Counted from the stretch's first letter, positions 24,025 through 33,067 are shown. The stretch is 64,000 nt of DNA from Ruminococcus sp. (GCA_015066665.1 SVNX01000007.1:1-64000), one strand, 5' to 3'. Notes: generated by a model from the sequence alone, not told the origin. Made by a program: numbers and translations.

Positions 24025-24434
24025 GTCTGCACCCCCTCGATCTTCTTTTTCTGCCTTTCGGCAAAGTTTTTTTCTCCGGTCACCAGCCCGATGACCTCGC
24101 AGGCAAGCACCGCAATCCGGTGCGGATGCTGCGCCTTTTCAATATCGGACAGAAGGGTGCCGGCCTTGCGGATGTTCCCTTGGTACTCCATAAATGTGTC
24201 CCGTGCACCCTCGAAGGCGAGTACAGCTTCACGATACTGTGCATACAGCTTTCTCTTACGGTTTCCGGCGGTTTCCTTGTCCAGACCCTCGAACCGGTAC
24301 GCATGATACACCTTCATCAGCTCGCTGAAGTACCGGTATGCCGCCGGCGGGAACCGGCTGTAATCGAGTGTACCCTCATACGCCTGCTTCTCCAGAGCCT
24401 TCCAGTGTGCCGGATTGTTAAAATCGTATTTCAT
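24021..24434 (-). CDS. Phage protein, unknown
   Basis: 137 residues from ATG 24434 with AAAGGAG upstream. Starts MKYDFNNPAHWKALEKQAYE; mostly helical, with a basic C-terminus. First gene after the repeat region at 24459-24580. No family recognised. Confidence 0.55.
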   Translation of the reverse strand: MKYDFNNPAHWKALEKQAYEGTLDYSRFPPAAYRYFSELMKVYHAYRFEGLDKETAGNRKRKLYAQYREAVLAFEGARDTFMEYQGNIRKAGTLLSDIEKAQHPHRIAVLACEVIGLVTGEKNFAERQKKKIEGVQT

Positions 24435-24458
24435 AGTTTCTCCTTTCCGGTGCATCGG

Positions 24459-24580
24459 ATGACGGGTATGACGGGTTTTCCATATACTCTATATTTTTTT
24501 TCATGTACCATATATAGAGTACGTAAAAATTTTTATACGATAGAATAGGAATAACCCGTCAACCCGTCATACCCGTCATT
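24459..24580. repeat. Iteron-like ACGGGT repeats flanking an AT-rich palindrome (candidate origin or control region)
   Basis: Two ATGACGGGT units run at 24459-24477, and three units in inverted orientation (AACCCGTC types) at 24553-24580. Between them is a perfect 10-bp inverted repeat (24485-24494 with 24512-24521) in very AT-rich DNA. The last unit overlaps the stop of the primase gene. Confidence 0.65.
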
Positions 24581-26900
24581 AACCAATGGATACAGAATAA
24601 TCATCCGCAGAGGTATGCAGGCGGATACCAACATAATACCATCCGTCCATTTTCTTGACCTTTTCGAATCGCTTCGCCATCTCCGCACCGAATTTCGTAT
24701 TGCTCATCTTGTATTCATTGTTCTCCTCCGCCCATCTTGCATAGACTGCATAGAGCTGAGATGCCTTGACAGAGCCGTCTCCCGTTTCGCAGTTTGCATC
24801 CATGAAGGCGGAAAGCACATCCATTTCGTGGCGGTATTCCTTGATGGCATCAAGCACCTTCTTCGGTTTGGACAGCCCCTCCCTCTGCCAGAGCAGGCAG
24901 CCGTCCACCGCCCATTTGAAAATGCCAGCGGCTTCCTTGGCAAGCTTGTATTTGAGATGCCTGTCCACCTTGCTTTCGGGAATCTGCACCTCGAAAGGGA
25001 TCAGGTGGATTCTGCGCCAGATGCCGGTATCCGTGCCGCGGATGGTCGGCTTGTGGTTCGTGGCCATCCAGAGCTTGAACTCCGGCTTGAACTCGAATTC
25101 CTCAGAGAACATCTTTCGTGCCGTTACCACATCATCGCCGGTCAGCTGCTTCAGCAAGCCCTCATCCAGACGCATCCCCTCATTCGGTTCGACCGAGGTC
25201 ACAAGTCTTGCGCCCTTCAGACGGGCGATATCGCTTGTGGGGGCACTGCCGGATTTCGGGTTGATCATGATCGTCTGCGGCTGGATGTTGGTCGCATAGT
25301 CACCCATGATGCTGCGGATGATCTCCAGAAAGGTCGATTTGCCGTTGCGACCCGCTCCGTAGAGGAAGAAAGCGCACTGCTCGGAGGTGGTGCCCGCCAG
25401 AGAATAGCCGACACACTTCTGCACATACTGGATCAGCGCCATGTCACCATCGAAGATGTCATGCAGGAACTGCAGCCACAGAGCCGGTTCGGGTGCATCC
25501 GGGTCATAGACCGCCGCTGCCTGTTTGGTGAGAAATGCGTTCCTGTCATGCGGCAAAAGCTGACCGCTGCGCAGATCGACAATGCCGTTTTTGCAGCCGA
25601 TGATGGTTTTGTTTTTATCCAGCATGGACGGCAGAATGGGAGCGTAGTGCTCCGCCTCACGGAGCATATTGGTCTTTCCGGTGAAGCTTCTGGATTTCTT
25701 CAGATGCTTGCGGAATGCCTTTTCCATATCGGGATCATCGCTGTACAGTTCCAGCTCCTGTTCCATCTCCGTGACCACAGCGTCCGCAAGCCTGCGGTGG
25801 AAGCCGAGATTGTCATAATGCCATTTGCCTTCTTTGTAGTAGAGCCACTTCTTTTCGACATAGCTGTACCGCAGATCCTCACCGAATGCATCGTGCATAC
25901 GCTGAGCATTGCCGGTATCGTCAAAGGTGTACATCTTACCGGATGTTCCGGGCTTGACGGTTTCGCTGTTTTTGCGGATACTGATCGCATAATCATCCTG
26001 CATTTTCGGCGTATAGAATTCGGTGCATTCTGCCGCTGCCTTTTTGAGTGTCAGCTTGCCGTAGGTCGAGCCGGACTGCCGTCTGTCCCATTTGTCACGC
26101 ATCAGACCGCTGCCCCTGTAGATCCTGTCCATCAGCTCGGTATCGCCGCCGCACCAGAATGCAAGCATCGAGCAGAATGCCATATCCGCTTCGGACTGGG
26201 ATGGAAAATCGGAGAAATCCCCTCCATAAAGCTTTGCGAACTTTTCACCGTTTGCCGACTGCATGGCTTTTGTGATGATGCCCTGCGGCGGCGGATCGCC
26301 GCTGATGAGATGCCTCCCAACGCCTTCGGTGAAGGTCGGCGGCGGATCAGGTGCATGGGAGCTGGTCGAACCGGAGATATATTTCCCATGCAGTCTGCGG
26401 ATCTGTTCCGTGCCGTCCGCCACATCGACGAATCGGGTGCAGCAGTTGCCGGTCATGACAAAGAATCTGCCGCTGTCGTACATTTCGACACTGCCCCTGC
26501 GCCTGCCGCCCTCCGGAAGCCGTCCTTTGCAGATGATGTGGATGCCCGTATTCGACTGGGAGAACTCCGTGTAGCTCTGCAGGGATTCCACGAAATCGCC
26601 GATGATGTTGTCATGGTTACCGGAGAAATACGCCTGCATGGCATCGGTACAGCCGTCCAGATCGACACCGAAATAGCCGCTGCCATCGAACATGAAGCCG
26701 ATGCCGGCAAAGTCCGCCGACACTCTCACAGCAGTTTCAAAGTCCGCCCATGTCTGAGGGTTGTTGGACATGGCCAGACCACCGGTTCTGGGGTTGATGG
26801 GTTTCTTGGATACACCCGAATGCGATTTCGGGTTGGGTTCTGCCCGCCAGCAGACCCAGTTGGGAAGAGCCTTCAGCTCCTCCGGAATCAGTTCATACAT
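24579..26900 (-). CDS. Phage primase-helicase, D5/P4 family
   Basis: 773 residues. The N-terminal part (about 1-170) is primase-polymerase-like with the acidic pair in FGVDLDGC (D79, D81) and a basic patch GRRRGSVEMYDSGRFFVMTG. A D5-N linker follows. The C-terminal SF3-type helicase has Walker A GAGRNGKST at 515-523 and RLKGARLVTSVEPNEGMRLD downstream, with a closing KLWMATNHKPTIRGTD. It should prime and unwind at the phage origin. The iteron-like region lies right after its stop. Confidence 0.9.
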   Translation of the reverse strand: MYELIPEELKALPNWVCWRAEPNPKSHSGVSKKPINPRTGGLAMSNNPQTWADFETAVRVSADFAGIGFMFDGSGYFGVDLDGCTDAMQAYFSGNHDNIIGDFVESLQSYTEFSQSNTGIHIICKGRLPEGGRRRGSVEMYDSGRFFVMTGNCCTRFVDVADGTEQIRRLHGKYISGSTSSHAPDPPPTFTEGVGRHLISGDPPPQGIITKAMQSANGEKFAKLYGGDFSDFPSQSEADMAFCSMLAFWCGGDTELMDRIYRGSGLMRDKWDRRQSGSTYGKLTLKKAAAECTEFYTPKMQDDYAISIRKNSETVKPGTSGKMYTFDDTGNAQRMHDAFGEDLRYSYVEKKWLYYKEGKWHYDNLGFHRRLADAVVTEMEQELELYSDDPDMEKAFRKHLKKSRSFTGKTNMLREAEHYAPILPSMLDKNKTIIGCKNGIVDLRSGQLLPHDRNAFLTKQAAAVYDPDAPEPALWLQFLHDIFDGDMALIQYVQKCVGYSLAGTTSEQCAFFLYGAGRNGKSTFLEIIRSIMGDYATNIQPQTIMINPKSGSAPTSDIARLKGARLVTSVEPNEGMRLDEGLLKQLTGDDVVTARKMFSEEFEFKPEFKLWMATNHKPTIRGTDTGIWRRIHLIPFEVQIPESKVDRHLKYKLAKEAAGIFKWAVDGCLLWQREGLSKPKKVLDAIKEYRHEMDVLSAFMDANCETGDGSVKASQLYAVYARWAEENNEYKMSNTKFGAEMAKRFEKVKKMDGWYYVGIRLHTSADDYSVSIG

Positions 26901-26987
26901 GTGTCAGTCCATCCTTTCCGCAAGGGTTCCTTGCATAAAGGGGTCTCAATCCGGCTTTTTGTTGCATGTTCTGATGCAACCCGCCGC

Positions 26988-27560
26988 TTAAAACGGCACT
27001 TCACCATCGGATAAAATCTCCTCAAAGTCTTCCAGACTGCCGCCCGCAGCGGCAGAGGCAAACTGTTCCGGTGTTCTCTGTGCAGCGGCATCGGCAGGCG
27101 CAGCCTTTTCCTTCATGACATGCCTGCACTCCGGAAACTGCGATACATTCACGCCTTTTAGCAGGTCGATCTTCTCTGAAGTCTTTCCGTTGTAGGTGTC
27201 ATGCGCCACTGTCACACGAAGCGGTCTTCCAAGCAGGTCACGGCAAAGCTCCTCGACCGTTTCATATGCCTTGCCGTTCGGGAGCCTGGCACACTTTGCA
27301 AGCTGCATGAGCTGGCGGAAATTGTAGCCCTGCACCGCTCTGTCCTGTGCATCGGGCTGATGCTTCTTCCAGATGTCGAGGAACAGATAGCGGTTCTGAT
27401 ATCCCTGCTCCACATCATTGCGGATCACCAGAGAAAATCCAAGCTTCTGCTTGCCATTCTGGTTCGCCCGTGCCTCTGCGTTCCGGATGACAACCTCATA
27501 GTCACCTGCCGGAACCAGTCCGTAATCGTCCATGTGATCGTAATTTGTTGAGAATCCCAT
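26988..27560 (-). CDS. DUF669 phage protein, probable single-strand DNA-binding-type protein
   Basis: 190 residues, AGGTAGGA before ATG 27560. The core is an OB-like beta domain (GLVPAGDYEVVIRNAEARAN; KQKLGFSLVIRNDVEQGYQN), the DUF669 family found in phage replication modules. A flexible Ala-rich stretch leads to the acidic tip EEILSDGEVPF, like the C-terminal tail of SSB proteins that recruits partners. Located between primase and VRR-NUC genes. Confidence 0.8.
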   Translation of the reverse strand: MGFSTNYDHMDDYGLVPAGDYEVVIRNAEARANQNGKQKLGFSLVIRNDVEQGYQNRYLFLDIWKKHQPDAQDRAVQGYNFRQLMQLAKCARLPNGKAYETVEELCRDLLGRPLRVTVAHDTYNGKTSEKIDLLKGVNVSQFPECRHVMKEKAAPADAAAQRTPEQFASAAAGGSLEDFEEILSDGEVPF

Positions 27561-27569
27561 GTTATATTC

Positions 27570-27884
27570 CTACCTTTCTTCGATGAGTCTTATTGCATCC
27601 TCCACACTTCTGCAGACCCCTGCAATCGCATTGGTTTTCCGCATCTGTTCCAGAAAATGCTTCTGTTCTTTTGAAACCCTACCGGATTTCGTTTTCACCT
27701 CGATATAAAATGCTTTGCCATCGGATTTGCGGTGCCCGTTCAGGTCGGCATATCCTTTGGGCACACCTGTCGTCACATAAGAGCCGGATGCAGTCCGTCC
27801 CGCACCGACATTGGTACGGTGTACCACACAGTAGGGAGACAATGCCGCACGGATCTCCCACATCAGCTTGTGTTCCTCCGTCAT
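27570..27884 (-). CDS. VRR-NUC nuclease
   Basis: 104 residues from ATG 27884, overlapping the helicase stop (ATGA). Matches the compact phage VRR-NUC domain: GVPKGYADLNGHRK, then AFYIEVKTKSGRVSKEQKHF, giving the D...ExK active site, and a closing AGVCRSVEDAIRLI. These act on Holliday junctions or flaps. Coupled to the SF2 helicase upstream. Confidence 0.87.
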   Translation of the reverse strand: MTEEHKLMWEIRAALSPYCVVHRTNVGAGRTASGSYVTTGVPKGYADLNGHRKSDGKAFYIEVKTKSGRVSKEQKHFLEQMRKTNAIAGVCRSVEDAIRLIEER

Positions 27885-29224
27885 GCAATCAGCCCCCTTG
27901 ATTTTGCCTGATACCATGCCCAGCCCTTTTTATAGCCATGACTTTCGGCATACTCCAGAAGCTCCTTGTAGCTCCTGCATTCCTCCGGCGTTTTCAGATC
28001 CAGCACGAAGCCCTCGATCTTCTGCAAGCCTGTTTCCGTCTGCACCTCGATCTCTTTGCGCTCCTTCTTCCGGATGGGAGCACCGCAGAATTCACAGCAT
28101 TCCGCCCTGAATCCATTCACAACCAGCGGGAACACCGCATAGCAGTTCTGGCAGGTGTAGAACTGTTCCTCCTCCGCATTCTGCCGGTCGCTCTTCTGCT
28201 TCTGCTTGCCCTCAAGTGTCCACTCTCTGTCATCGTCCGGCATCCCGTGTCTTGCATAGTTGCCGACATGATCGAGGATCACCGCACGCTTGCCCTCACG
28301 GTAGCGCATACATCGCATTGCCTGCTGAATGTAAAGCGTCAGGCTTTGTGTGGGGCGAAGCATAATGACACAGCCGCAGTCTGGTACATCGAAGCCCTCC
28401 GAAATCAGATCGACATTGCATAGGATGTCCAGCGCACCACGCCGGAACGCCTCCACGATCCTCGCACGCTCCTCCTTCTTCATCCGTCCGTCAATGTGTG
28501 CTGCCTCAATGCCGGCTTCGCAGAACTGCTTTGCCATCTGCTCCGAATGCCGGACGGTCGTGCAGTAGCAGACTGCCTGCATCCCTCTGCCGTACTTCCG
28601 GTAGTAGTGGATCACATCGCCGTAAACCTTGCTCTGCAGCAGACGGGATTCCGCCGACCGCACATCGAATTCACCCCGCCGGATGGAAATACCAGACATA
28701 TCGGCAACTTTTGGCGCATAGTAGTCGTAGGGCGCAAGGCAGTGATTTTCGATGAGCCATTTTGCCGATACCCCGACGATCAGCTCATCATTGACATCAA
28801 TCAGCCCCGAACCGTCCAGCCGCACCGGAGTTGCCGTTACGCCAACCCGGTATGTGTCCGGAAATGCATCGTAGATTTTCTGATAGGAGGACGCCTTGCT
28901 GTGGTGGTTTTCGTCAGTGATGATGAGTGTGGGACGGCGGAGCTTTTCCAGACGTCGGCAGGCGGTCTGAACCATCATAATGCTGCAGAACCGCATATCT
29001 ACACCCCACCATCGGAATGTCCGCTCGATCTGCTCACACAGCTCCTTGCGGTGTACAACAAAGAGAACATATTTTCTGTTTGCGGTAGTGCGTTTTGCCA
29101 TCTCTGCCACGATGACCGATTTTCCGCCGCCGCAGGGGAGCACGATGCAGGGGGCTTTCCTTCCTCTGCGCCACGCCTCACTGACCTGCTGCACCAGCTG
29201 CGTCTGATACTCCCGAAGCGGCAT
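27881..29224 (-). CDS. SF2 DEAD/DEAH-type helicase of the phage recombination module
   Basis: 447 residues. Motif I CGGGKS (31-36), motif II DENH (104-107, Asn in place of the usual Ala/Cys), motif III GVTATPVRLDG, motif VI near QQAMRCMRYREGKRA. Residues about 365-395 contain two CxxC pairs (CQNCYAVF, CEFCGAPI). The helicase, VRR-NUC pair is a conserved phage cassette. Start follows the RecA-like gene with overlap. Confidence 0.88.
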   Translation of the reverse strand: MPLREYQTQLVQQVSEAWRRGRKAPCIVLPCGGGKSVIVAEMAKRTTANRKYVLFVVHRKELCEQIERTFRWWGVDMRFCSIMMVQTACRRLEKLRRPTLIITDENHHSKASSYQKIYDAFPDTYRVGVTATPVRLDGSGLIDVNDELIVGVSAKWLIENHCLAPYDYYAPKVADMSGISIRRGEFDVRSAESRLLQSKVYGDVIHYYRKYGRGMQAVCYCTTVRHSEQMAKQFCEAGIEAAHIDGRMKKEERARIVEAFRRGALDILCNVDLISEGFDVPDCGCVIMLRPTQSLTLYIQQAMRCMRYREGKRAVILDHVGNYARHGMPDDDREWTLEGKQKQKSDRQNAEEEQFYTCQNCYAVFPLVVNGFRAECCEFCGAPIRKKERKEIEVQTETGLQKIEGFVLDLKTPEECRSYKELLEYAESHGYKKGWAWYQAKSRGLIA

Positions 29225-30089
29225 TTACCGCAGCCTCCTTTCTTCTCTTGATTTCTGCGCTCATACACTTCCAGCAGAGTTTTCTGCCGTAGTTTTTGGT
29301 GGTCCCCTCTGCAATCTGATCTGCTGTGCGCCCTTGTGCTTCTGTGATCAGGGTGCCGCAGTCAGTGCATCGGTGCGGTTCCACACCATTGTCAAGCCAG
29401 TCGCGCAGCCTTGTACCAAGCTCCGGCGAGATGACACCCTGCCACGCATCCAGGAACGTGGTATCCTTGGCGGCGCAAGCGACGTGATTTCTGGCTATGT
29501 TGAGCACGATGTCCAGCTCATACTCCATGTTCTCACGCTGGACCGGTGCAAGCCCCAGCTTGACGGGGACGGTCTTGCCACGGTCGTTCTGTTCCATTGC
29601 ATAGGCAGTTTTTGTCCGCAATGTCAGGATGATATGGCAGTCAGCGGAAAGGATGCTGTTGACAAGGTTGTTCTGCACCTTGCCGGCTTCATCCCATGCG
29701 GAAAAGCTGGTTTTCCTGCTGTCCCGTTCGATGGCGGACTTGATATCGAGCACACCGCCCTCATTGTCCCATGCGTGGCTGAAGCTGTCGACGATCACCA
29801 CGCCATCCGGACCGACAGCCTGCACTCCCTCTGCGACCATCTGCTTGTAGCGTTCGGGGGAGTAGGGCGGTGTCAGCTCCTGATAGAGAAATTCACCCGT
29901 GCCGAAATCTGTGCGGTTCGCATAGAATCTGGCACGCCCATGCTCAGTGTCGATGATGGCGATCTTATTCCAGTCACCCGTGATGCCGTAGGCAAGCAGG
30001 AGGGCAGAGAGCGTTTTCCCCGCTCCCGAAGGTCCTGCCAGACCAAGCCGCAGCTTGGATTTTCTTCTTGTTGCTTTTACAAATGCCAT
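29178..30089 (-). CDS. RecA-like phage ATPase (Sak4-type) with C-terminal zinc finger
   Basis: 303 residues from ATG 30089, 9 nt after GGAGG. Walker A GPSGAGKT at 19-26, IIDTEHGRA, and Walker B-like VVIVDSFSHAW; residues about 240-275 hold CTDCG and CWKCM. It belongs to the AAA/RecA-type ATPases of phage replication modules that promote annealing or strand exchange. Followed by the SF2 helicase with a 47-nt overlap. Confidence 0.8.
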   Translation of the reverse strand: MAFVKATRRKSKLRLGLAGPSGAGKTLSALLLAYGITGDWNKIAIIDTEHGRARFYANRTDFGTGEFLYQELTPPYSPERYKQMVAEGVQAVGPDGVVIVDSFSHAWDNEGGVLDIKSAIERDSRKTSFSAWDEAGKVQNNLVNSILSADCHIILTLRTKTAYAMEQNDRGKTVPVKLGLAPVQRENMEYELDIVLNIARNHVACAAKDTTFLDAWQGVISPELGTRLRDWLDNGVEPHRCTDCGTLITEAQGRTADQIAEGTTKNYGRKLCWKCMSAEIKRRKEAAVNAASGVSDAAGAAGQ

Positions 30090-30090
30090 C

Positions 30091-30297
30091 TTATGCATCC
30101 TCCTTTTTCAAACATTCTGCGCATAGCTCAGGGGCAGTATCGGTATATTCTTCCGGAGAAAGCTCTTCTCCGCAGCAGTCACAAATATGGATCAGAATAC
30201 TGTCCCTGCTGGTGCAGTCCCTGCAACGTCCTTTGCGTCGATGGACGCACTGCCATGGTTCCGTATACCGTTTACACATGAAATCTCTGTATTTCAC
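30091..30297 (-). CDS. Small zinc-finger phage protein
   Basis: 68 residues with GTG start at 30297 (GTGA overlap with the upstream stop; GGAGGGG before it). Several Cys pairs, including CRDC and CDCCGEELSPEEY, and AECLKKED at the end. Likely a zinc-binding accessory protein of the replication module. Confidence 0.6.
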   Translation of the reverse strand: MKYRDFMCKRYTEPWQCVHRRKGRCRDCTSRDSILIHICDCCGEELSPEEYTDTAPELCAECLKKEDA

Positions 30298-31193
30298 CGC
30301 AGCCCCTCCTCCATCCGGTGGAGCAGGGCAATTGCCCGCTTCCGGAACTCCGGTGCATTATGCTGTTGGAGATACTCGGTCAGGCGATTCATGGCATCCA
30401 CTGCATTGGAAAGGTACGCTTTAAAAACTTCTTTTTCATCCGGCACAGACTGCGGTGCAGGCGATGCCTGAACCGCCACGAGCTTCCTTTCATACTCCGC
30501 ACGCACCTGTTCCAGCTCCTTCTGATGCTGCTGGTAGTCCTGGCGGCGCAGGGCGATGTTATCCTCTTCAAGCTGGGTGTACTTCTGCCCCCATTCGAGA
30601 TCCGTCTGTTTAAGGACGCTTTTGAGTTCCTCCACCTGCTTTTCTGCTTCGGCGGATACTGCGATCTCGATGGGGCGGTTTTCGAGCGATTCGACCTGTT
30701 CTTCGAGTGATTCAACCTGCTCCGCAAGGCGGTCTGCACGGGACTTCGATGCCTCCAGCTCTTCGGCGGTCTGGGCGTTGCGGTTCTTCAGCTCCGCAAT
30801 CTGCGCTTTCAGCTCCTTGACGGAGGTCTCTTCGATGTTGACGGTCTGCTGGATTTCTTCTCGATCGGTGGGTTCGAGCATGGCGAGGAGTCCAAGTTTC
30901 TTGATTCCGATTTGTGCACCCGAGTGCACAAAATCTTCTGTCAGGTTTTCAGCAACGGAGATATAGGTATACGCCTGTCTGCGGCGGATTCCCACCTCAT
31001 TCTCCGTGTAATCCTCGAAATTCTGATACCCCAGCTCCTTGTACAGCTTGCCGTCACGCATCTCCTTCAGCCCCTTGCACACCTCGTACAGGCTCTCCTG
31101 CATGGCGTGGGCATGGGCGGCGATGTGCTTTGTCAGACGCACTGCCTTGTTGTAGTCATCCGATACGATGACGGTCGGTTTTGATTCGTTCAT
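30294..31193 (-). CDS. Coiled-coil phage protein (DUF3102-like)
   Basis: 299 residues. N-terminus (about 10-110) has a helix-turn-helix-like part: YKELGYQNFEDYTENEVGIR, then RRQAYTYISVAENL, as in DUF3102 proteins. Residues about 120-250 are a long coiled coil (ADRLAEQVESLEEQVESLEN). The end is a short helical bundle. Such proteins are found near replication genes of phages and plasmids; a DNA-organising role is only suggested. Confidence 0.65.
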   Translation of the reverse strand: MNESKPTVIVSDDYNKAVRLTKHIAAHAHAMQESLYEVCKGLKEMRDGKLYKELGYQNFEDYTENEVGIRRRQAYTYISVAENLTEDFVHSGAQIGIKKLGLLAMLEPTDREEIQQTVNIEETSVKELKAQIAELKNRNAQTAEELEASKSRADRLAEQVESLEEQVESLENRPIEIAVSAEAEKQVEELKSVLKQTDLEWGQKYTQLEEDNIALRRQDYQQHQKELEQVRAEYERKLVAVQASPAPQSVPDEKEVFKAYLSNAVDAMNRLTEYLQQHNAPEFRKRAIALLHRMEEGLR

Positions 31194-32476
31194 GCACTTT
31201 TCCTCTCTTTCTTTTCAAAATAAGGTCTGATATAATCCAGCCACTCATTGACAAAATCCTTGACCTCCTGCGGCAGTGGCTTTTTCACATCGTTTCCGTA
31301 TCCGTGTACTTGGCGGAGCTTACCATCGGCTGACAGCTCCAGCGTTGCAAGCGGCTTGTCCGGCTCACTCACATCACGGATAAACAGGATGTGTAATGCA
31401 CCCTTTGCATGCCGATCGGCATAGCCGGCGACGCAATGGCATAACGCCCTGCCCTCTGCAACGATCTCGTCCATGCTGTCCGGCTGACGGATAAGGTAGT
31501 CTCCCGACTGCCACTCTAAAAAAATCCGCTCCGATTTGCGCTTTGCAAACTCTGCAAGTGCCTTTTGGTCATGTTCATACTTGATGACAGCGGACAGTCT
31601 TGCGTGCATGGCGATAAAGTCATGCGGGAAACAGATTGCCGTATCATGCAGATCATAGTGCAGATGCTCACACTGGTCGAGATAGTCCCGATAATCGTAC
31701 CGGTTGACATCTTGCTCGTTCAGATACCGTGCGATCCTCTGCACCGGCTTGTCCGTCTGTTCTTCAAAACATTTCAGCAGATTGCTGTCCAGATCGAACA
31801 CCTTTGCCAGTGCGATCAGATCAGCAGGATGCAGCTTCGGAAATTGCTCACGCCACCGCAGATAGGCAAAGTATAAGTCTTCCTGCCCCTGCAGTGCCTT
31901 GAATTCCGTCCGGTTCAGATGGAGCATCTTCAACAGATTGTTTGACTTCCAGTCGATCGAGGCATCCAGATTCAGCGATACCCGACCGCCCCACCATCCT
32001 CTTGTGTCCTCCACCAGGCAGCAGTGATAGCCGGCTTTTATGATATACTCCAGATTCGGATGCTTGCAGTACAGACGGAAATAATTCATCAGCAGACCGC
32101 CACGGAAGCTATCCGCCTGCGAATACCGCATATCCGATCCGGCGATTGCGTCCCAGTTCAGGACGGAATAGGTGTTGTCGAAATTATAGCCATAGCTTGC
32201 CGAACAGAATACCGGCTCTCTGAAATCATTCCGGACGCTCCAGCCCTTGTAATCGTGATACCCGTATCTGCAGAAGCCGTCCTTTGCGAACACATACCGC
32301 TGACGCTCGATGATCTGACCATCATAATACCGATGATAGCACCGTGCAAACAGTTCGTTCCCGTTCGTGAGCAGTACCACATAGTTCTTCGCACCCCTGC
32401 CCTTCATCTGCTCCATAATCGAATTCGGCACGGCAGGAAAGCTGTGCAGGAGGGCTTCTTTTCGTTCCTTACGCAT
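31190..32476 (-). CDS. PcfJ-like protein
   Basis: 428 residues from ATG 32476, 5 nt after GAGGTGG. The C-terminal half carries the PcfJ core: LIRQPDSMDEIVAEGRALCH, then CVAGYADRHAKGALHILFIR, with a closing VHGYGNDVKKPL. PcfJ was named in the conjugative plasmid pCF10 and is common in phages and ICEs of Firmicutes; its activity is unclear. It is paired with the PcfK-like gene upstream. Confidence 0.82.
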   Translation of the reverse strand: MRKERKEALLHSFPAVPNSIMEQMKGRGAKNYVVLLTNGNELFARCYHRYYDGQIIERQRYVFAKDGFCRYGYHDYKGWSVRNDFREPVFCSASYGYNFDNTYSVLNWDAIAGSDMRYSQADSFRGGLLMNYFRLYCKHPNLEYIIKAGYHCCLVEDTRGWWGGRVSLNLDASIDWKSNNLLKMLHLNRTEFKALQGQEDLYFAYLRWREQFPKLHPADLIALAKVFDLDSNLLKCFEEQTDKPVQRIARYLNEQDVNRYDYRDYLDQCEHLHYDLHDTAICFPHDFIAMHARLSAVIKYEHDQKALAEFAKRKSERIFLEWQSGDYLIRQPDSMDEIVAEGRALCHCVAGYADRHAKGALHILFIRDVSEPDKPLATLELSADGKLRQVHGYGNDVKKPLPQEVKDFVNEWLDYIRPYFEKKERKSA

Positions 32477-32486
32477 AGCAGCCACC

Positions 32487-32843
32487 TCAAAAATCCAGCA
32501 GATCGTCCAGCGATACGGACAGTTCGGATTTGCGGCTCATGGTGATCTCCGGTTTCTTTTCGGCAGCATCGCCTACCAGATCTATTTCCATTCGGAAATG
32601 CACCTTTGCGCCGGAGAAGTAAAACTCCACTGCTTTCTGGTATGCCTGCAGGTCGGAGATGCTTCTGCCCACGCCCTTTGCGACATGATCCAGACACTGC
32701 TGAAACGTCTTGCCGCTCTGCTCGATTGCCTGCCGGAACTCCGGCTCCTGCTCACAGAAGTGCATGAGTGCTTTGGCGGTTTCATCGGCAATGGCTCGCT
32801 GGATTTGCCCCTTGATGGGGGATGCGTTGAAATACTCTGTCAT
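32487..32843 (-). CDS. PcfK-like protein
   Basis: 118 residues from ATG 32843, GGGAGGGA upstream. SGKTFQQCLDHVAKGVGRSI and AYQKAVEFYFSGAKVHFRME are the PcfK family signature; the C-terminus is acidic (LSVSLDDLLDF). Always found beside PcfJ, as here. Confidence 0.8.
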   Translation of the reverse strand: MTEYFNASPIKGQIQRAIADETAKALMHFCEQEPEFRQAIEQSGKTFQQCLDHVAKGVGRSISDLQAYQKAVEFYFSGAKVHFRMEIDLVGDAAEKKPEITMSRKSELSVSLDDLLDF

Positions 32844-32844
32844 A

Positions 32845-32976
32845 TCAATCCCTCCCCCAGCCGTAGATCTCCGCATAGCAGACCGGATGGTATCTGAACC
32901 CGAATCCGCAGTATGCACCGTGCCGGATGGCACGTCCGCATTTCTTGCAGGACTTGTATCTGATTTTGGTTTTCAC
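32845..32976 (-). CDS. 43-residue zinc-ribbon phage protein
   Basis: GTG start at 32976 with GGAGGG upstream; stop TGA at 32845-32847 next to the PcfK start. Sequence includes KSCKKCGRAIRHGAYCGFGF and HPVCY: four Cys in two pairs. The distal half of the early operon starts here, behind the promoter-like palindrome at 32996. Confidence 0.6.
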   Translation of the reverse strand: MKTKIRYKSCKKCGRAIRHGAYCGFGFRYHPVCYAEIYGWGRD

Positions 32977-32995
32977 TTGACTTTTCCCTCCGTTT

Positions 32996-33010
32996 CTGGT
33001 ATAATACCAG
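32996..33010 (-). promoter_or_regulatory. Palindrome overlapping an extended -10 promoter
   Basis: CTGGTAT-A-ATACCAG is a perfect 7-1-7 palindrome. On the minus strand it contains TGGTATTAT, an extended -10 box, 20-30 nt before the zinc-ribbon gene. It may be an internal promoter with an operator on top. Confidence 0.45.
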
Positions 33011-33041
33011 TGTAATAGATTTTGTTTGCCCGCTTCCGGTT

Positions 33042-33064
33042 CCCGCCGGTGCGGGTCTTTTTTT
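33042..33064 (+). terminator. Plus-strand terminator-like hairpin inside the early operon
   Basis: CCCGC-CGGT-GCGGG followed by TC and seven T on the plus strand. It faces against the early operon, so it may block antisense transcription. Confidence 0.4.
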
Positions 33065-33067
33065 GTG

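Noticed and set aside
24615-27014. 799-residue open frame on the plus strand opposite the primase
   Set aside because: Antisense shadow of a well-supported primase-helicase gene; no ribosome site, no domain, composition of a reverse-frame translation.
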